This document shows positions 23,697 through 34,394 of a stretch of DNA of 64,000 bases, in pieces. Made by a program: the position numbers and the translations under genes. Under the pieces are notes generated by a model. That model saw only the letters and a list, made by a program, of their open reading frames with translations, made no database searches and had not been told where the DNA came from. The DNA lies in the NCBI GenBank assembly GCA_014773175.1, contig VXCM01000750.1, forward strand, positions 62,001-126,000, in the 5' to 3' direction. This DNA is from Lucifuga dentata. Lineage: Eukaryota > Chordata > Actinopteri > Ophidiiformes > Bythitidae. Within the stretch, counting starts at the first letter, position 1. The number at the start of each line of letters is the position of its first letter.

Positions 23697-25363
23697 TAAA
23701 AAAAAGATATCTCTTTTTGAGATATCTCTTTTACACTTTTAACGAGATGAGATAGTTCTACTGTGTTTTTTCCTGTTTAAAAATACATATACCTTAGTGT
23801 TTTCATAATACTTGTCAAGAGCAAACGTGTGGTTATTAGGCTAAATAAAAAGAAATAAAAAATGTTTCTCTGTTTACAAAGAAAAATTATTTTTAAAAAA
23901 TCAAACTCTCAATAGGAAAGGAAAAGTCACTTCAGTTAATGTCGACACTCAATGTACCATTTATACAACTTAATGAGTACACGTGTTTTCATGTATAAAA
24001 CAGGATTCATTTCTTAGTCTATATTATTCTCGATTTGATCCAATTAATTAATTTCTACATTTGTGGCTCTTTTTGGTCAGACCCTGGTTTAAACCAGCGT
24101 TTGTTTGTTTTGACTTGCATTTTCATGAAACAACATTTTTTCATTCTATTTTGGCTTTTATTGTGGTGATCTGTTCCTAAAAACACAACACCTACAGAAT
24201 GCAGACACATATAAGCATACATGCCTGCACACACTTATATGCATGCGTATAGGCCCCATATAAATGCCCAAAGATATCTATGAGCAACAACACGTACACT
24301 TACATCCCAACACAGAAGTCAGTGCATTGGTGATGGCTTGGCATACAGCTCTACAAATCATTGATGTCTTTTACATAGGCTACAAGGATATTTTAAGTTA
24401 CACCACTCTTTTGAGTATTCCATATAAAAGAGACAGCTACAATGACACACTCACGCATGCACACACTCTTTGGCTTGTGAGACACAAGCCATAGCCATAA
24501 TCCATTTAAGTACAAACCTCTCCTTTTTCCTGCTTTTATCTCCATGCAGCTGGGGCTTATCCAAGATGAAATTTTCTAAACCTGTACCCACATCCCACTC
24601 TGTGCTTCATAAATCAAGCCCTCTATCATTCTCACCAGCCAAACATGTTTTCCCTTGGAAATGAAGACATAGTAGAATCAATTAGGTTTGATGGACCTGA
24701 CACTGCTGTGTTGTTTCTTGTGTAGTGCAGTTTAGATTCTGTTATTGCTGTGAGAGCAAAAAGGAAAGTTTTATCATCACTGGAGTGTTCCATAATGTAA
24801 TATTTGAGGAGACCCAGTAGTCCTATGAAGGCCTGTTTCATTGCGGTCAACGTCTTCATCCATCAACTTTACGCACATCAAAAATGGCTCAGCAAAATGT
24901 ATGGGATTGGAGTGCACTTTAAATTCCTATTTGGACCAATTTACCTTTTCACCTACTCTCCCTCTAATACTCCCAGGATTGTGTTTTTGTGCATGAAAAA
25001 ACACCTTCATCTATGGAGAAGTAGATTTGTGTACTGTCGGAGGGTTGTTGTGAAATGCCACTGTATACTTTTCCTTTATGTCTGCTGATTTACAGTAATG
25101 GAAAGATCTATTGACCATGGAAACAAACAAGGACATACCCGCATCCAATATTGACAATGCATTTTTGTTGAAAGGTGCAGAGATTAAGCTGGTAAATCAA
25201 ATGTCATAGACAATGAAAAACACTCCTAAAGGCCAAAACTACTCACTACTTATTGTGCCTTTCCCATCTCCTCTGCAGTGTACCACTGATGCAGCTGCTG
25301 ATGAGTAAATACTTGCTGTGCTTGAGATTTCATTCGGAGTTGTCATTGTGCATACAAATCTAT

Positions 25364-25371
25364 GGCAAATC
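25364..25371. repeat. 8-bp target-site duplication GGCAAATC, left
   Basis: Directly precedes CAGAGGTGGGT and recurs exactly at 26608-26615. Confidence 0.9.
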
Positions 25372-25773
25372 CAGAGGTGGGTAGAGTAGCCAGAAACTGT
25401 ACTCAAGTATTGTTACTTAATTATAATAGTAACTCAAGTATAAGTAAGAGTAGTCACCAAAATAATTACAGGAGTCAGAGTAAGAATGTATCTATTAAAA
25501 TCATTACTTGAGTAGTGAGTAACTTTGACCAAGCTTATTCTTTCAAATAATCAACAAGCTATAAAGTGCTCCTCTGAGGGAAAAAAAAAATGCAAAGCAG
25601 CCGTATGTAGCTTCTAATACAATCCAAATCATATCATATAAAGAAATGGTAGACAGTAAATCAAATATTTACCACATAAATTATGACAATTCTGGCCTGG
25701 CCCCAAGACGGTTAGCTAGGTTAGCTTCATGAATTTACTCAAAATAGAACAGGAAAACTTGAGTTAGCATTCG

Positions 25774-25906
25774 CAGCAGCAGCTAGTTAAGTAGCTAACA
25801 TTGCAGCTTACCACCACGTTTCCTCAAGTTCCATGTTGANCAGCAGCAGCTAGTTAAGTAGCTAACATTGCAGCTTACCACCACGTTTCCTCAAGTTCCA
25901 TGTTGA
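25774..25906. repeat. Probable false tandem duplication across single-N gap
   Basis: Two identical 66-bp copies (25774-25839 and 25841-25906) flank one N at 25840. Assembly artefact is far more likely than a true tandem duplication, so the hAT element is probably about 67 bp shorter than it appears. Confidence 0.92.
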
Positions 25907-26164
25907 CTTCTTATCAGCTGAAATGTTCACATTTTTAGGTAGACAAAGATGGTAACGCATTGTGTAGCTGGGGGGAGGGGTTAATATGGCCAGACGAAAA
26001 TGCCAATGATGCCGGGGACGAATAATTCTGTAATTGTCCACTGTTTCTCTGCGCCAGCCTTTCTCTTTTTAGAATCCATTTTTCATCTAAGCACCAAGAA
26101 AATTAGGAAAGAAAAAATCGTGTTTGCTTAATTTAAGTTCATTTTAATTCATATTATATTATAT

Positions 26165-26214
26165 GCAAAGGTACAGCCACCTATGGCCGTACCTTTGCCT
26201 ATGAATGTACGGCC
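26165..26214. repeat. Overlapping, mutually exclusive inverted repeats
   Basis: GCAAAGGTAC (26165-26174) pairs with GTACCTTTGC (26189-26198). GGCCGTAC (26185-26192) pairs with GTACGGCC (26207-26214). The two stems share the bases 26189-26192, so they cannot form together. Confidence 0.7.
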
Positions 26215-26276
26215 GTGTCAACCCATCGTTGTCATGGAGATGACGGGATGCTGAATGTGATTGGACCAAAGCTCGC

Positions 26277-26313
<37 letters not shown>

Positions 26314-26420
26314 NACACACACACACACACAGTGGAGCAGCCACTTTCACTTTCTCTGCCGCAGTGGAGAAAGCGGAGAATTTTGACTCGTTGCATCAGA
26401 GCGATGTCTCGCAATTAATA
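26214..26420 (+). mobile_element. Internal module shared with the element at 57.2 kb
   Basis: GTTGTCATGGAGATGAC, ATGCTGAATGTGATTGGACC, CAGTGGAGCAGCCA, and CAGTGGAGAAAGCGGAGAAT up to GCGATGTCTCGCA all recur, diverged, in reverse orientation at 57291-57467. The module ends at an ATG followed very soon by a stop in both copies. It may be the 5' untranslated or promoter part of a parent autonomous hAT element; that is an inference. Confidence 0.7.
26276..26331. repeat. (TC)n(AC)n microsatellite with single-N gap
   Basis: A TC tract runs into an AC tract with one N at 26314. Confidence 0.9.
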
Positions 26421-26607
26421 AAAAAGCAACACAAAGAGTGCGACCAAATGTAACCGGAGTAAAAGTATATGTTTTTCTTCATAAATATACTCAAGTATGA
26501 GTTAAAAATATCCTGCAATAAAACTACTCAGTAAAGTATAATTTTGTGAAAAAAGTTACTTAAGTAAACGTAACGGAGTAAATGGAAAGCGTTACAACCC
26601 ACCTATG

Positions 26608-26615
26608 GGCAAATC
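26608..26615. repeat. 8-bp target-site duplication GGCAAATC, right
   Basis: Exact copy of 25364-25371. Confidence 0.9.
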
Positions 26616-26894
26616 CATTCAAAAGTGCCACAGAAAGTTTAAGTAAATCCATCAAGGGTGCTTTGTTTAAACTTCCAGTGATTGAAGTTGTTCATCCAAA
26701 CACTGCTGGACTAAATTTGGGTTGAGGAAGAAGAATTGATGTTTGCTGCATTCAATGAACAAGGACAGGAAGTTTGTCAGTTTATACAACAATAAAAGAG
26801 ACACTGACAAAAAACATTTGGCAAGTGTGGAACCTCCTTGATTCCATGGTGGTTGCAGAGGAAAATGTGACTTTTTAGTTAAGCTAGCAGTATG

Positions 26895-27190
26895 ATTCTA
26901 GGAGTGGCAATGATAGTGGGTCCATTGTTTGTTTGTTTTTTTTGTTTTGTTTTTTTTTTGTCAGTCTGTCCATTGGTCCGACACTTTGGTGAGGAGTGAC
27001 ATACCTGAATAACTACTGGATGGACTGCCATAAAATTCAGTATAGATTCATGACCCTTTAGATGATGAACACACAAAATGACCTCAGTGATTCACAGACT
27101 TTTCATCAAGTGCCACCAACATTTCACAACTTTTGGTCCAACAAGTATTGGGCAGATTGGTGTCAAATTTTGTATAGACAGGCTTGGAGA
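26895..27190 (+). repeat. Dispersed teleost-type repeat with internal periodicity
   Basis: The sequence CAGTCTGTCCATTGGTCC, then CACTTTGGTGAGGAGTGACA, ACTACTGGATGGACTGCCAT and AAAATTCAGTATAGATTCAT matches, from memory, a repeat widespread in fish (the 'ttggatggattgccatgaaatt' type). A diverged second unit follows about 130 bp later (AAGTATTGGGCAGATTGGTG, then TCAAATTTTGTATAGACAG). I do not know its class. The 129-codon frame from 27062 runs through it and is not a gene. Confidence 0.5.
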
Positions 27191-30100
27191 AGACATGGGC
27201 AGGAGACAATCTATTGGATCAAAGCCACAAGGAACCAATTGAAGAATCACCGTGTTTCATACTGTCGGTCATATTCCTGTGAGAATATCAAACACACTTT
27301 CTTGTTGCCTCATAGTTTGTGGGTGAAGCATAATGAGTATTTTGTTAAGAGTTTCAGAATTGCTGCTCAACAAAGCAAAGATTTTCAATGGATCTCTGTT
27401 CTTTCTCTTCTTCTGTCAGTGGTGTTTAGTCTTTGCATAATGTGCCATTGATCTTGTCTGTTTTTCTTTCACAGACTCCTGTGGCTGGTGATTCCAGTGA
27501 CATTGATGTTGCTGGTGTGGAGTGCATTGATGCAGATTGGAGGGGTGGTTTAGTAAAGAGCTGCAAAGACAGTTGAGTACTTGATGTTGGTTGACTGATC
27601 GATGTAGTGGGACCAGGTAAGATGGATGGGGGACGCAGCCCTTCAAATGTGCCTGAGGTTGGACAGATGGAGTATTGTTTCTCCATCACGCCCTCTTCCC
27701 AGCTGTTCACCTCTAGCGTTATCTTTAGGGAAGACTATGACCTTTTATTTGTCCAAAATAAAAGCCCCTGATGTTCTAACACTGTTTTCAAACTGGATTG
27801 ACACTATTGAGCATCTTTAAGTCTTAATATTAATATGGCTGTCATTGTTATTCCTTGTAAGACTAATTGTCAAATCCAGCCATTTTTACTCAATAGACCA
27901 TAGGGAGAGTGTTGAGTTTTGTTGTGTTCCTGTGGTTGCTTCCTTGGTGTCACTACCTAACAGCAGCAAGAGGAACTATGTATAGTTGTGTAGCACAATA
28001 TACAAGTTTATTATCAATGACAAGATTGCACCAGTTGGTGTGATCACTGACATCAGCAACTTAATTAACTGACTTCTAAAAATAACTCTGCTTATTTGAA
28101 ACGACAGAAGCAGAGTTGCTAAAATCAGACTTAAAGTATATTTAAATATAATGTAAATGTGGGTTATCACTGTTTTCAACATTGTGCTGCATCATAGAAA
28201 TTACTATTTACCAAATTTTTGCACACATGCACGCAGGCACGCACAGGTAGTGGGACCAGGTAAGATAGATAAATTAATAGTATGCAGAAAATGTAACAAT
28301 GCTTAAAAAAAAAGGAAAACAATAAGTTGTTTTACTTATCGGTTTTACAGTATTAATGATAGCAGTTACATTGAATATAGTGGCTGAAAATAAAACTTGT
28401 AGCCCAGTCTTGCAATGATAAATTAATATATTTTTTAATACATGGTCATGTTTTTATGTATTAGATTTATCTATTTTTTTTTCTTAGCTGGTCTCTCCTA
28501 GTATCTAGTCACTCCCCAGCTCACTTAATTCATATCCACACCACATATTATAATTCCAGCAGTATGTCTCCCTAATATCATGCACTAGGGAAATTATGAA
28601 TTTTTATTACAACCATAGTCATATATTTGATTAGGTCATAAACATTACTTCTTTGTGTTCCTAGGTCTAGAAATGACTAACAGCCAGTGGAGGCACATTA
28701 ATCATACCATTAACAAATAGAAATAAAGAGTAGAGAACAACAAAGGGACAGCAGTTGATGGCATACAGTGTCATGCAGAATCAATTTTGAATTTTTTTCT
28801 GCTAGATATTAGTAAAAATTATAGCCAACGTTGTAAAATATATTCCAAAGGCGTGACAAAGTTCACTTCGGAATTGAGTGACCACTAAACTGTGAAAAGC
28901 CAAAAAAAGTGGCATGCATCTTGTAAAACTGTAAAAGCCTCAAGTTAAAAACAAAGCAGATGCAACTCTACTTTATCACACAAGCTGGGTCATAGCTATG
29001 GCAAATCTCAAGAGGCAATACATGTAAATTTCTGTGTGGGTTTCCATGAGCTGAAGACATTCACTCTTTATCATAATCCACCTAAAAAAGTGAGAATGGG
29101 TACTACTGCTCTATCTGAGAGTCAGGAATATAAATTAAAGATTTCCACCAAATAACCTCTTAGAGATCTATTCAATCTCCCATTACCTTTGATTCAAAGA
29201 GGCCAGATAATACCTCTATATGGTGGCCTATGCTTAAAGATAACCATCCATGTGAATCCTGCCCATACTCGACAAGCACCAGAGAGCAAGTCATTTCTGA
29301 GAGAGATATGGAAGAAAAAGATTGAAGGCAGTCGGAGAGAGAGAGAATGATTGAAAGAGCAAGAGAAAGAGAGAGGGAGTACTATAAAAAACATATAAAT
29401 TCATTAGTTAAAAAAAACACCAAAAGTACAAAAATGTAGGGGAGAAAAAGACAGAAAAGCACCATATGAGAAAGAACAGATCAACAGATATGCAGCAGAA
29501 ATAGAAAGGAGAGAGAGAGTACCACACAAGATATTCTAGGATGAAGAGCTTCTAGTTAAATCCATCTTGATGAAACTTTCCTTTGCACCAGGAGACCTCC
29601 ACTTCTTTAAGGTCTACAGACTTTGATGGCTATCATTTTAAAGGTCTAAATATCTTACTCTCAAAATGTGTGTAAAGAAGTGAAAATGGAATTTTTCCAC
29701 ACTTAGATGTTGGGGAGGAGAGATAGGAGGAAGAGTTCATTTGCAGCACTTGGTGGAAGGTATTGGTGTGGGACAATTTGGAAAGCTTGAAATAGCTGGA
29801 AATTATAAACTACATGGCCATTTTTTTCTAAACATGAGAGCTTAAAACTGTTGCAAAAAGTTGTAGAATTTAAGAATCTAGAATTCTTTATTGAATTGTA
29901 CGAGTGGATTTAGCTTTTGGTTGAGAGTGCATCTTAGGTCAACACAGGCCTACATGGGTAATTGCAGGACAAAACCAACAGATTTTTCTTTCTTTTACTG
30001 AAGTTAGTACACTGACAAAACACATATTACCCTAATGAATTATTAGCTGCATTTCTTCTTCTAAGAGTTTGGAAAATTTTTATTTGCTGTTACTCATCAA

Positions 30101-30290
30101 TCATTTAATAAATACAGCCAAAATTTTAACTGTCAAAATATATCATGAAATAAATTGATTAAAAACTGAAGATGTTTTCCAACAAATACAGAGAAAAATG
30201 TGAAATTATGTGAATTTCAGTACTGATGAAGTGAGGAATGAAAACATTATCTCTTTTTCTATTTTTACAGCATTTTCCTTTAACTACAAC
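27191..30290. other. Long single-copy spacer
   Basis: About 3.1 kb without a supported gene. It contains a 10-bp-arm inverted repeat (AACTCTGCTT at 28084-28093, AAGCAGAGTT at 28108-28117). A 20-base word, GTAGTGGGACCAGGTAAGAT, is repeated at about 27604 and 28249. GA-rich patches lie near 29335-29380 and 29500-29520. Confidence 0.45.
30283..30290. repeat. hAT target-site duplication, left (ACTACAAC)
   Basis: Matches the right flank ACTAAAAC (33121-33128) at 7 of 8 positions, next to the element ends. Confidence 0.7.
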
Positions 30291-31307
30291 TAGGGCTGGG
30301 CGATAAATTGATTTAATCGAGGGGGAAATGTGGCAGTGGATTGCTGTCCATCAAACAAGCCCCTTTTTGTGCATGTTCACAGAGCGTGAGCAAAACCTAC
30401 CAATCAATCATCCTTGATACCATGCCCACGAAGCTTTCAGCAGGTCAGATGTGCTATCAAGATGGCAGCAAATACGACTAAAGATGAGCTCGTTCCGAAA
30501 AAAGGCAGTGCCACTTCAGTGACTTGGAAGTAGTTCAGTTTTGAGCTTCATGACGTCAAGCAAACCAATGTTGTCTGTAAAGTTTGTAGGAGGGCTGTAG
30601 CTACTAAAAGTAGCAGCTCTACAAATTTATTTCAGCACCTGTGACAGAAACACACAGCCGAGTGGGAGCAATGCATGGCACTGCAAGATGAAGATGCTAG
30701 CTGCAGTCGCAAAGTGCCAGCAAAAAAGTAACTTGCGCTAGCTGCATCATTTTCCAGTCTCATCCCATATGACAAGAAGGGGCCCCGGTAGAAGGCAATC
30801 ACAGATGCGGTGACATTTCACATAGTGAAAGATATGGTCCCCATCTACACAGTACAAAGGCATGGGTTCAGAGAGATGATGCGAACACTGGATCCAAAAT
30901 ATGAGCTGCCTAGCCGCAAATATTTTGCAGAGGTAGAACTGCCCAACTTGTACAATACTACGAGAAAAACAGTTGCAGAGCCGCTAGAATATATCCTTTT
31001 ATTCCACCACAACAGAGCTATGGTCTAGCCGAACCATGCAGCCATACATGAGTCTGACTGTACACTTCATAGATGGAGACTGGACACTGTGAAGTGTCTG
31101 CCTCCAGACGTCATACTTCCCTGATGATCACACCAGCAATATAATAGCCCATATAAGAGCTGAATGACTTGCTGGCCTCCTGGAAGCTCAGGGAAGACCA
31201 ACAGGTCTGCATGACTACTGACAGCGGGACCAATAAGATCAAAGCCTTGCGATTGAACGAGTGGCCCCACCTCCAGTGCTCTGGACACAGGCTTCACAAT
31301 GCTATTG

Positions 31308-31345
31308 GTAAGTGTTTAGACAATGCATAATAATAATAATAATAA

Positions 31346-31376
<31 letters not shown>

Positions 31377-31844
31377 AAGAAGAAGAAGAAGAAAAAGAAG
31401 AAGAAGAAGAATAGTAATAATAATAATAATTTGTATAGCATCTTTCATGCAAGGAGAGCGCTACACATGGGATGTATAGAAAGAAGGAAATGAATGGATC
31501 ACTGTACATGTTATCAACGTTTTTAGTTGGACCAAACACCACCTACCAATCCAAGAGCAAAATATAGTGTGTGTGTTTATTCCTCCTTGTATGCATCTTA
31601 CTATAAAGACAGAAATCTCTGTCCGTCCATCCGCATGGCAGGATACGCTCCGGGCGCAGCAACATATGCTCCGCTCCACAGGCACTAATGGCAACTCTTT
31701 AAATGGGCGCTGCACTAATTAATTAAATTATGTGGGGGGATACATTTTATTTTGTTTGTCAAACAGAAATAAGGCTTTTTAGGAAATGTTAGCCTATGTC
31801 CATTCTAAAATATTCGTTTCTTCCTTTCTTATTTTTTAAAATAG
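31308..31844 (+). other. Intron of the hAT transposase gene
   Basis: The donor GTAAGT follows the codon run ending HNAI. The acceptor is a pyrimidine-rich stretch ending TTTTTTAAAATAG, after which the frame resumes with ENGVKHPW in phase 1. The 537-bp intron contains a microsatellite and non-coding sequence with no transposase similarity. Splice signals look intact although the exons are dead. Alternative: an insertion whose borders mimic splice sites. Confidence 0.7.
31327..31430. repeat. (TAA)n-(GAA)n-(TAA)n microsatellite
   Basis: Trinucleotide array: TAA units, about 20 GAA units with one interruption, and TAA units again. It lies inside the transposase intron. The poly-Ser/Tyr minus-strand frame at 31294-31542 is its translation. 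Confidence 0.95.
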
Positions 31845-33120
31845 AGAATGGTGTGAAACATCCATGGATTGACCATGCAATTGGGGTTTGTAAAAAGGTT
31901 GTCAGTGCCTACTCCTTCAGCTGGAAGAAAAGGAGAGATATGGCTTTGGTGCAGGCTGAGCTTGGTCTACCCATTCGCAACCTTATCAGAGTCCCCGACC
32001 AGTTGGGGTTCAAGACAACAGATGATAGAACGAGTCCTGGAACAGGAGAAGGCCATAGCCTGGGTCCTGGAATCAGATAAGAAAACCAGGCACCTGGTGC
32101 CCACCTGGCAGGATACTGACATGTTGGAGTCAGTGGATAAAGCTGTACCCACTGAAAGAATTCAATGACACCCTGTCTGGTGAGGCCTACGTGAGTGTCT
32201 CCTACCTCAAGCCACTGCTCCACCTATTTAATAACAGCCTACTCCAGCTAGAGGAGGGTGAGACCGAGCTCACAAAAAAAAAAAAAAAAAAAAATCAAGC
32301 ACACTATACTGGAGGACATCAACAACAAATACAGTGACCCTGTCACAGATGAACTCCTGGACATGGCCTCACTGATGGACCCCCAGTTCCGGACAACTTA
32401 TATAACAGATGATAAGGTGGAGGGAATCAAGAAGAGAGGTATAATGGAGCTGATGTCTCTGCCAGCTGAGAAAAGCACAACCTAGCCTGGCATAGCTGTG
32501 CAGAAAGAAGCTGAACTTGTGCCTAAGAAGAAGTAAACTTTAGCAGGCTTCTTCAAGAAGACAGTGCCATCTGCCTCCCAGTCAGAAGAGGGCAAAACTG
32601 AATCTGAGCTATCAACCTACTTGTTGTCCCGACACAGACCCAGACCTACTTCAATGGTGGAAGTTCCATGAAGCTAACTTCCCAAGGCTGAGTAATCTGG
32701 CAAGGAAATATCTCTCCATTCCTGCAACAAGTGCCCCTTTGGAGAGGGTCTTTAGTATGGGTGGGAATATCGTAACATGTCACAGAACATGCCTCAAGCC
32801 AGAAGCGTCTGGAACCTGTAAATTACTGTAAATCCTTTTATTTTTATTTATTTATAGTAAACACCAATTTATTATGCAAATTGCACATTTTTTATTTTGG
32901 AAGTTTTTTTTTTTTTTTAAGAAAGTCCTATAATTTTATTTAAAAGTATCGTTATTTGTTTTAATTATTTTAATAAACAAAATACTTATGTGAATTATGT
33001 CTTTTTTTTTTTTAGTTTAGAAAAAAAAAACCCTAGAAGAATCAAGAATAAAATCAAAAATTGACCATAAGAGTGAAAAAAAATCGAGATTTTGTTTTTA
33101 GGCCATATCACTCAGCCTTA

Positions 33121-33128
33121 ACTAAAAC
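33121..33128. repeat. hAT target-site duplication, right (ACTAAAAC)
   Basis: Pairs with 30283-30290 with one mismatch. Confidence 0.7.
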
Positions 33129-33138
33129 ACAGAAATAC

Positions 33139-33170
33139 TTTTTTTTTTTTTTTCNTTTTTTTTTTTTTTT
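33139..33170. repeat. Poly-T run with single-N gap
   Basis: T-run with C then N at 33155, just outside the hAT element. Assembly join in a homopolymer. Confidence 0.85.
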
Positions 33171-33184
33171 CTGGGTATCAGGAT

Positions 33185-33290
33185 GTTATCAAAGATAATC
33201 CTATAAACTGGAGGACCAGAGTTCAAACACTGATAGTGGCCTTGATCAAGACATGATCTCTGACGTCTTTGGAGAGGAGTGTGATAAAGG
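33185..33290 (+). mobile_element. Possible tRNA-derived SINE fragment
   Basis: ACTGGAGGACCAGAGTTCAA resembles the anticodon-to-B-box part of a tRNA-type SINE. It is followed by AGTGGCCTTGATCAAGACA, which resembles the 'gtccttgagcaagaca' block that follows it in fish SINEs recalled from memory. Short and diverged. Confidence 0.35.
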
Positions 33291-33707
33291 ATGGCATAAG
33301 TGAAAACTTTCCTACAGGCATCAATAAAGTATCACATCACATGGATGCATGTGAGTATTTATGTGCAACTCTGTATACACTGGTGTGTATGTATGTTGTG
33401 TGTGTTTGTATTTGTTGTAGAATGAGTGTGTATTACAAAGAAACTGAAAGAGTGAGAAAAAAAGACTGAGATTGTGTGGCTCAATGTGTGATTGAAAATT
33501 GTGTTATCTGTGGGGCTATTTTTGGCTGTCACATCATCCACACATGTACAGTATTTTACACTTTGCAATCATTTTCAAACACACATGCACACACACACAC
33601 ACACCTGTTATGGTGCTGTTGAAGCCAAATGCCATTATTTTAATTCGAGGCTCAAGCATTTCTGGACTACAACAGACAGTGTCTGATAGTCATACTCAAG
33701 CCAGTGA

Positions 33708-33743
<36 letters not shown>

Positions 33744-34394
33744 TACACCAATCACCTGCTCTCTTCCCATCACCTCACAGTGCCCCCCCCAAACACCCTG
33801 AAACTAAATTTATTCATTCATTTATTCATTCATCCAATCATTTTTGTCCTCTTCACTATTTGAGAGGAGGTGAATAGGCCCATTGTGCTGCAACCTGTGT
33901 ACCTCAGCCCCTCAAGCACTCTGGCCAATTTTTGCTCCCATGCCGTCCCCTTAAGAGGAGAGAGCTGAAATGAAAAGCCTTGTCCTTTCTCCCTCCTGCT
34001 CTCCTTTCCTCCTGCCATCATCCTCCCATCCTCTTCTCCCCTCTCCAAAAACATCCCATAATGGGGGACTGGAGGCTGTCTGTCTATTTTTCTGCCAAAA
34101 GAGGGGCAAGAGAAAAAGAGAGGAGAGAGTAAGTGAGAGCGAGAGAGAGAGAGAGAGAGAGAGACCAACAGTGAGCTCATCATCCTTGATTAGGCTTGTC
34201 ACCACCAGGTAGGAGGCAGCAATTAGCCTTGGCCATGCCTTTTCCACAGAGACACACACGTACACATGACCACACGTGCTTCTTCTCACACACACATGCA
34301 TAATTACACAGACACAGACACAACGGACACTCATTCAAACACACACACATACACTTGGGAGACCAACTGAATGAGTGTGGCATCTGTTAGAGAG
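33291..34394. repeat. Simple-repeat-rich spacer
   Basis: This interval contains a CA tract (about 33585-33604), a (TC)n(AC)n tract (33709-33742), a pyrimidine-rich patch (33978-34045), a (GA)n tract (34139-34163) and a CA-rich patch (34246-34352). Overlapping frames on both strands follow these compositions. No gene supported. Confidence 0.75.

Larger units (their letters stand above)
23111..25363. other. Spacer, mostly single copy
   Basis: No gene supported. The interval contains the G-rich gap and the short inverted repeat listed separately. Frames at 24264-25088 show no family resemblance. Confidence 0.45.
25372..26607 (+). mobile_element. Non-autonomous hAT element (1236 bp)
   Basis: The element has terminal inverted repeats CAGAGGTGGGT (left) and ACCCACCTATG (right; reverse complement CATAGGTGGGT, one mismatch). 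A perfect 8-bp target duplication flanks it, which is diagnostic of the hAT superfamily. The subterminal regions are full of TACTCAAGTA / TTACTTAAGTA motifs, as in Tol2-like hAT elements, where such motifs bind transposase. There is no transposase frame. The interior holds a (TC)n(AC)n tract with an N, a 66-bp duplicated block around an N, and a module shared with the element at 57197-57606. Excellent TSD and TIR preservation suggests relatively recent insertion. Confidence 0.88.
30462..32831 (+). pseudogene. ZBED1-like hAT transposase pseudogene
   Basis: Known role of the family: binds transposon ends and cuts and pastes hAT DNA; BED-finger relatives were domesticated as ZBED genes. From the ATG at 30462 the frame meets stops at 30531 and 30642. 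Between them lies a BED finger with Cys-x2-Cys (VVCKVC) followed by His-x4-His across the second stop. Core motifs survive in pieces: TVHFIDGDW (about 31057-31083, first catalytic Asp), TTDSGTN (about 31213, second Asp), CSGHRLHNAI ending at the splice donor, WGSRQ (about 32004), DPQFRTTY (about 32378), QWWKFHEANFPRLSNLARKY (about 32652) and PATSAPLERVFS (about 32721-32756) of the dimerisation domain. Frames shift near 31085, 32000, 32165 and an A-run at 32274-32294. The final stop is TAA at 32829. Not a host gene. Confidence 0.88.
30291..33120 (+). mobile_element. hAT transposon with BED-finger transposase, inactive (2830 bp)
   Basis: The ends TAGGGCTGGGCGATA and TATCACTCAGCCTTA are inverted repeats (12 of 15 matches) flanked by a 7/8-matching 8-bp target duplication, as expected for hAT. 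The body holds a complete but mutated transposase gene with a BED zinc finger at the N terminus, the RNase-H-like core and the C-terminal hAT dimerisation region, all on the plus strand. It is the only near-full-length transposon in the window. In-frame stops and frameshifts show that it cannot be autonomous now. Confidence 0.88.

Noticed and set aside
23672..23732. Hairpin plus T-run as a transcription terminator
   Set aside because: Bacterial-type terminators are not expected in this eukaryotic context and no gene ends nearby.
25774..25906. True biological tandem duplication
   Set aside because: The exact identity, the single N at the junction and three parallel cases in the window favour an assembly join.
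27062..27451. 129-codon plus-strand frame
   Set aside because: Its first part lies in a dispersed repeat and the rest has no family resemblance.
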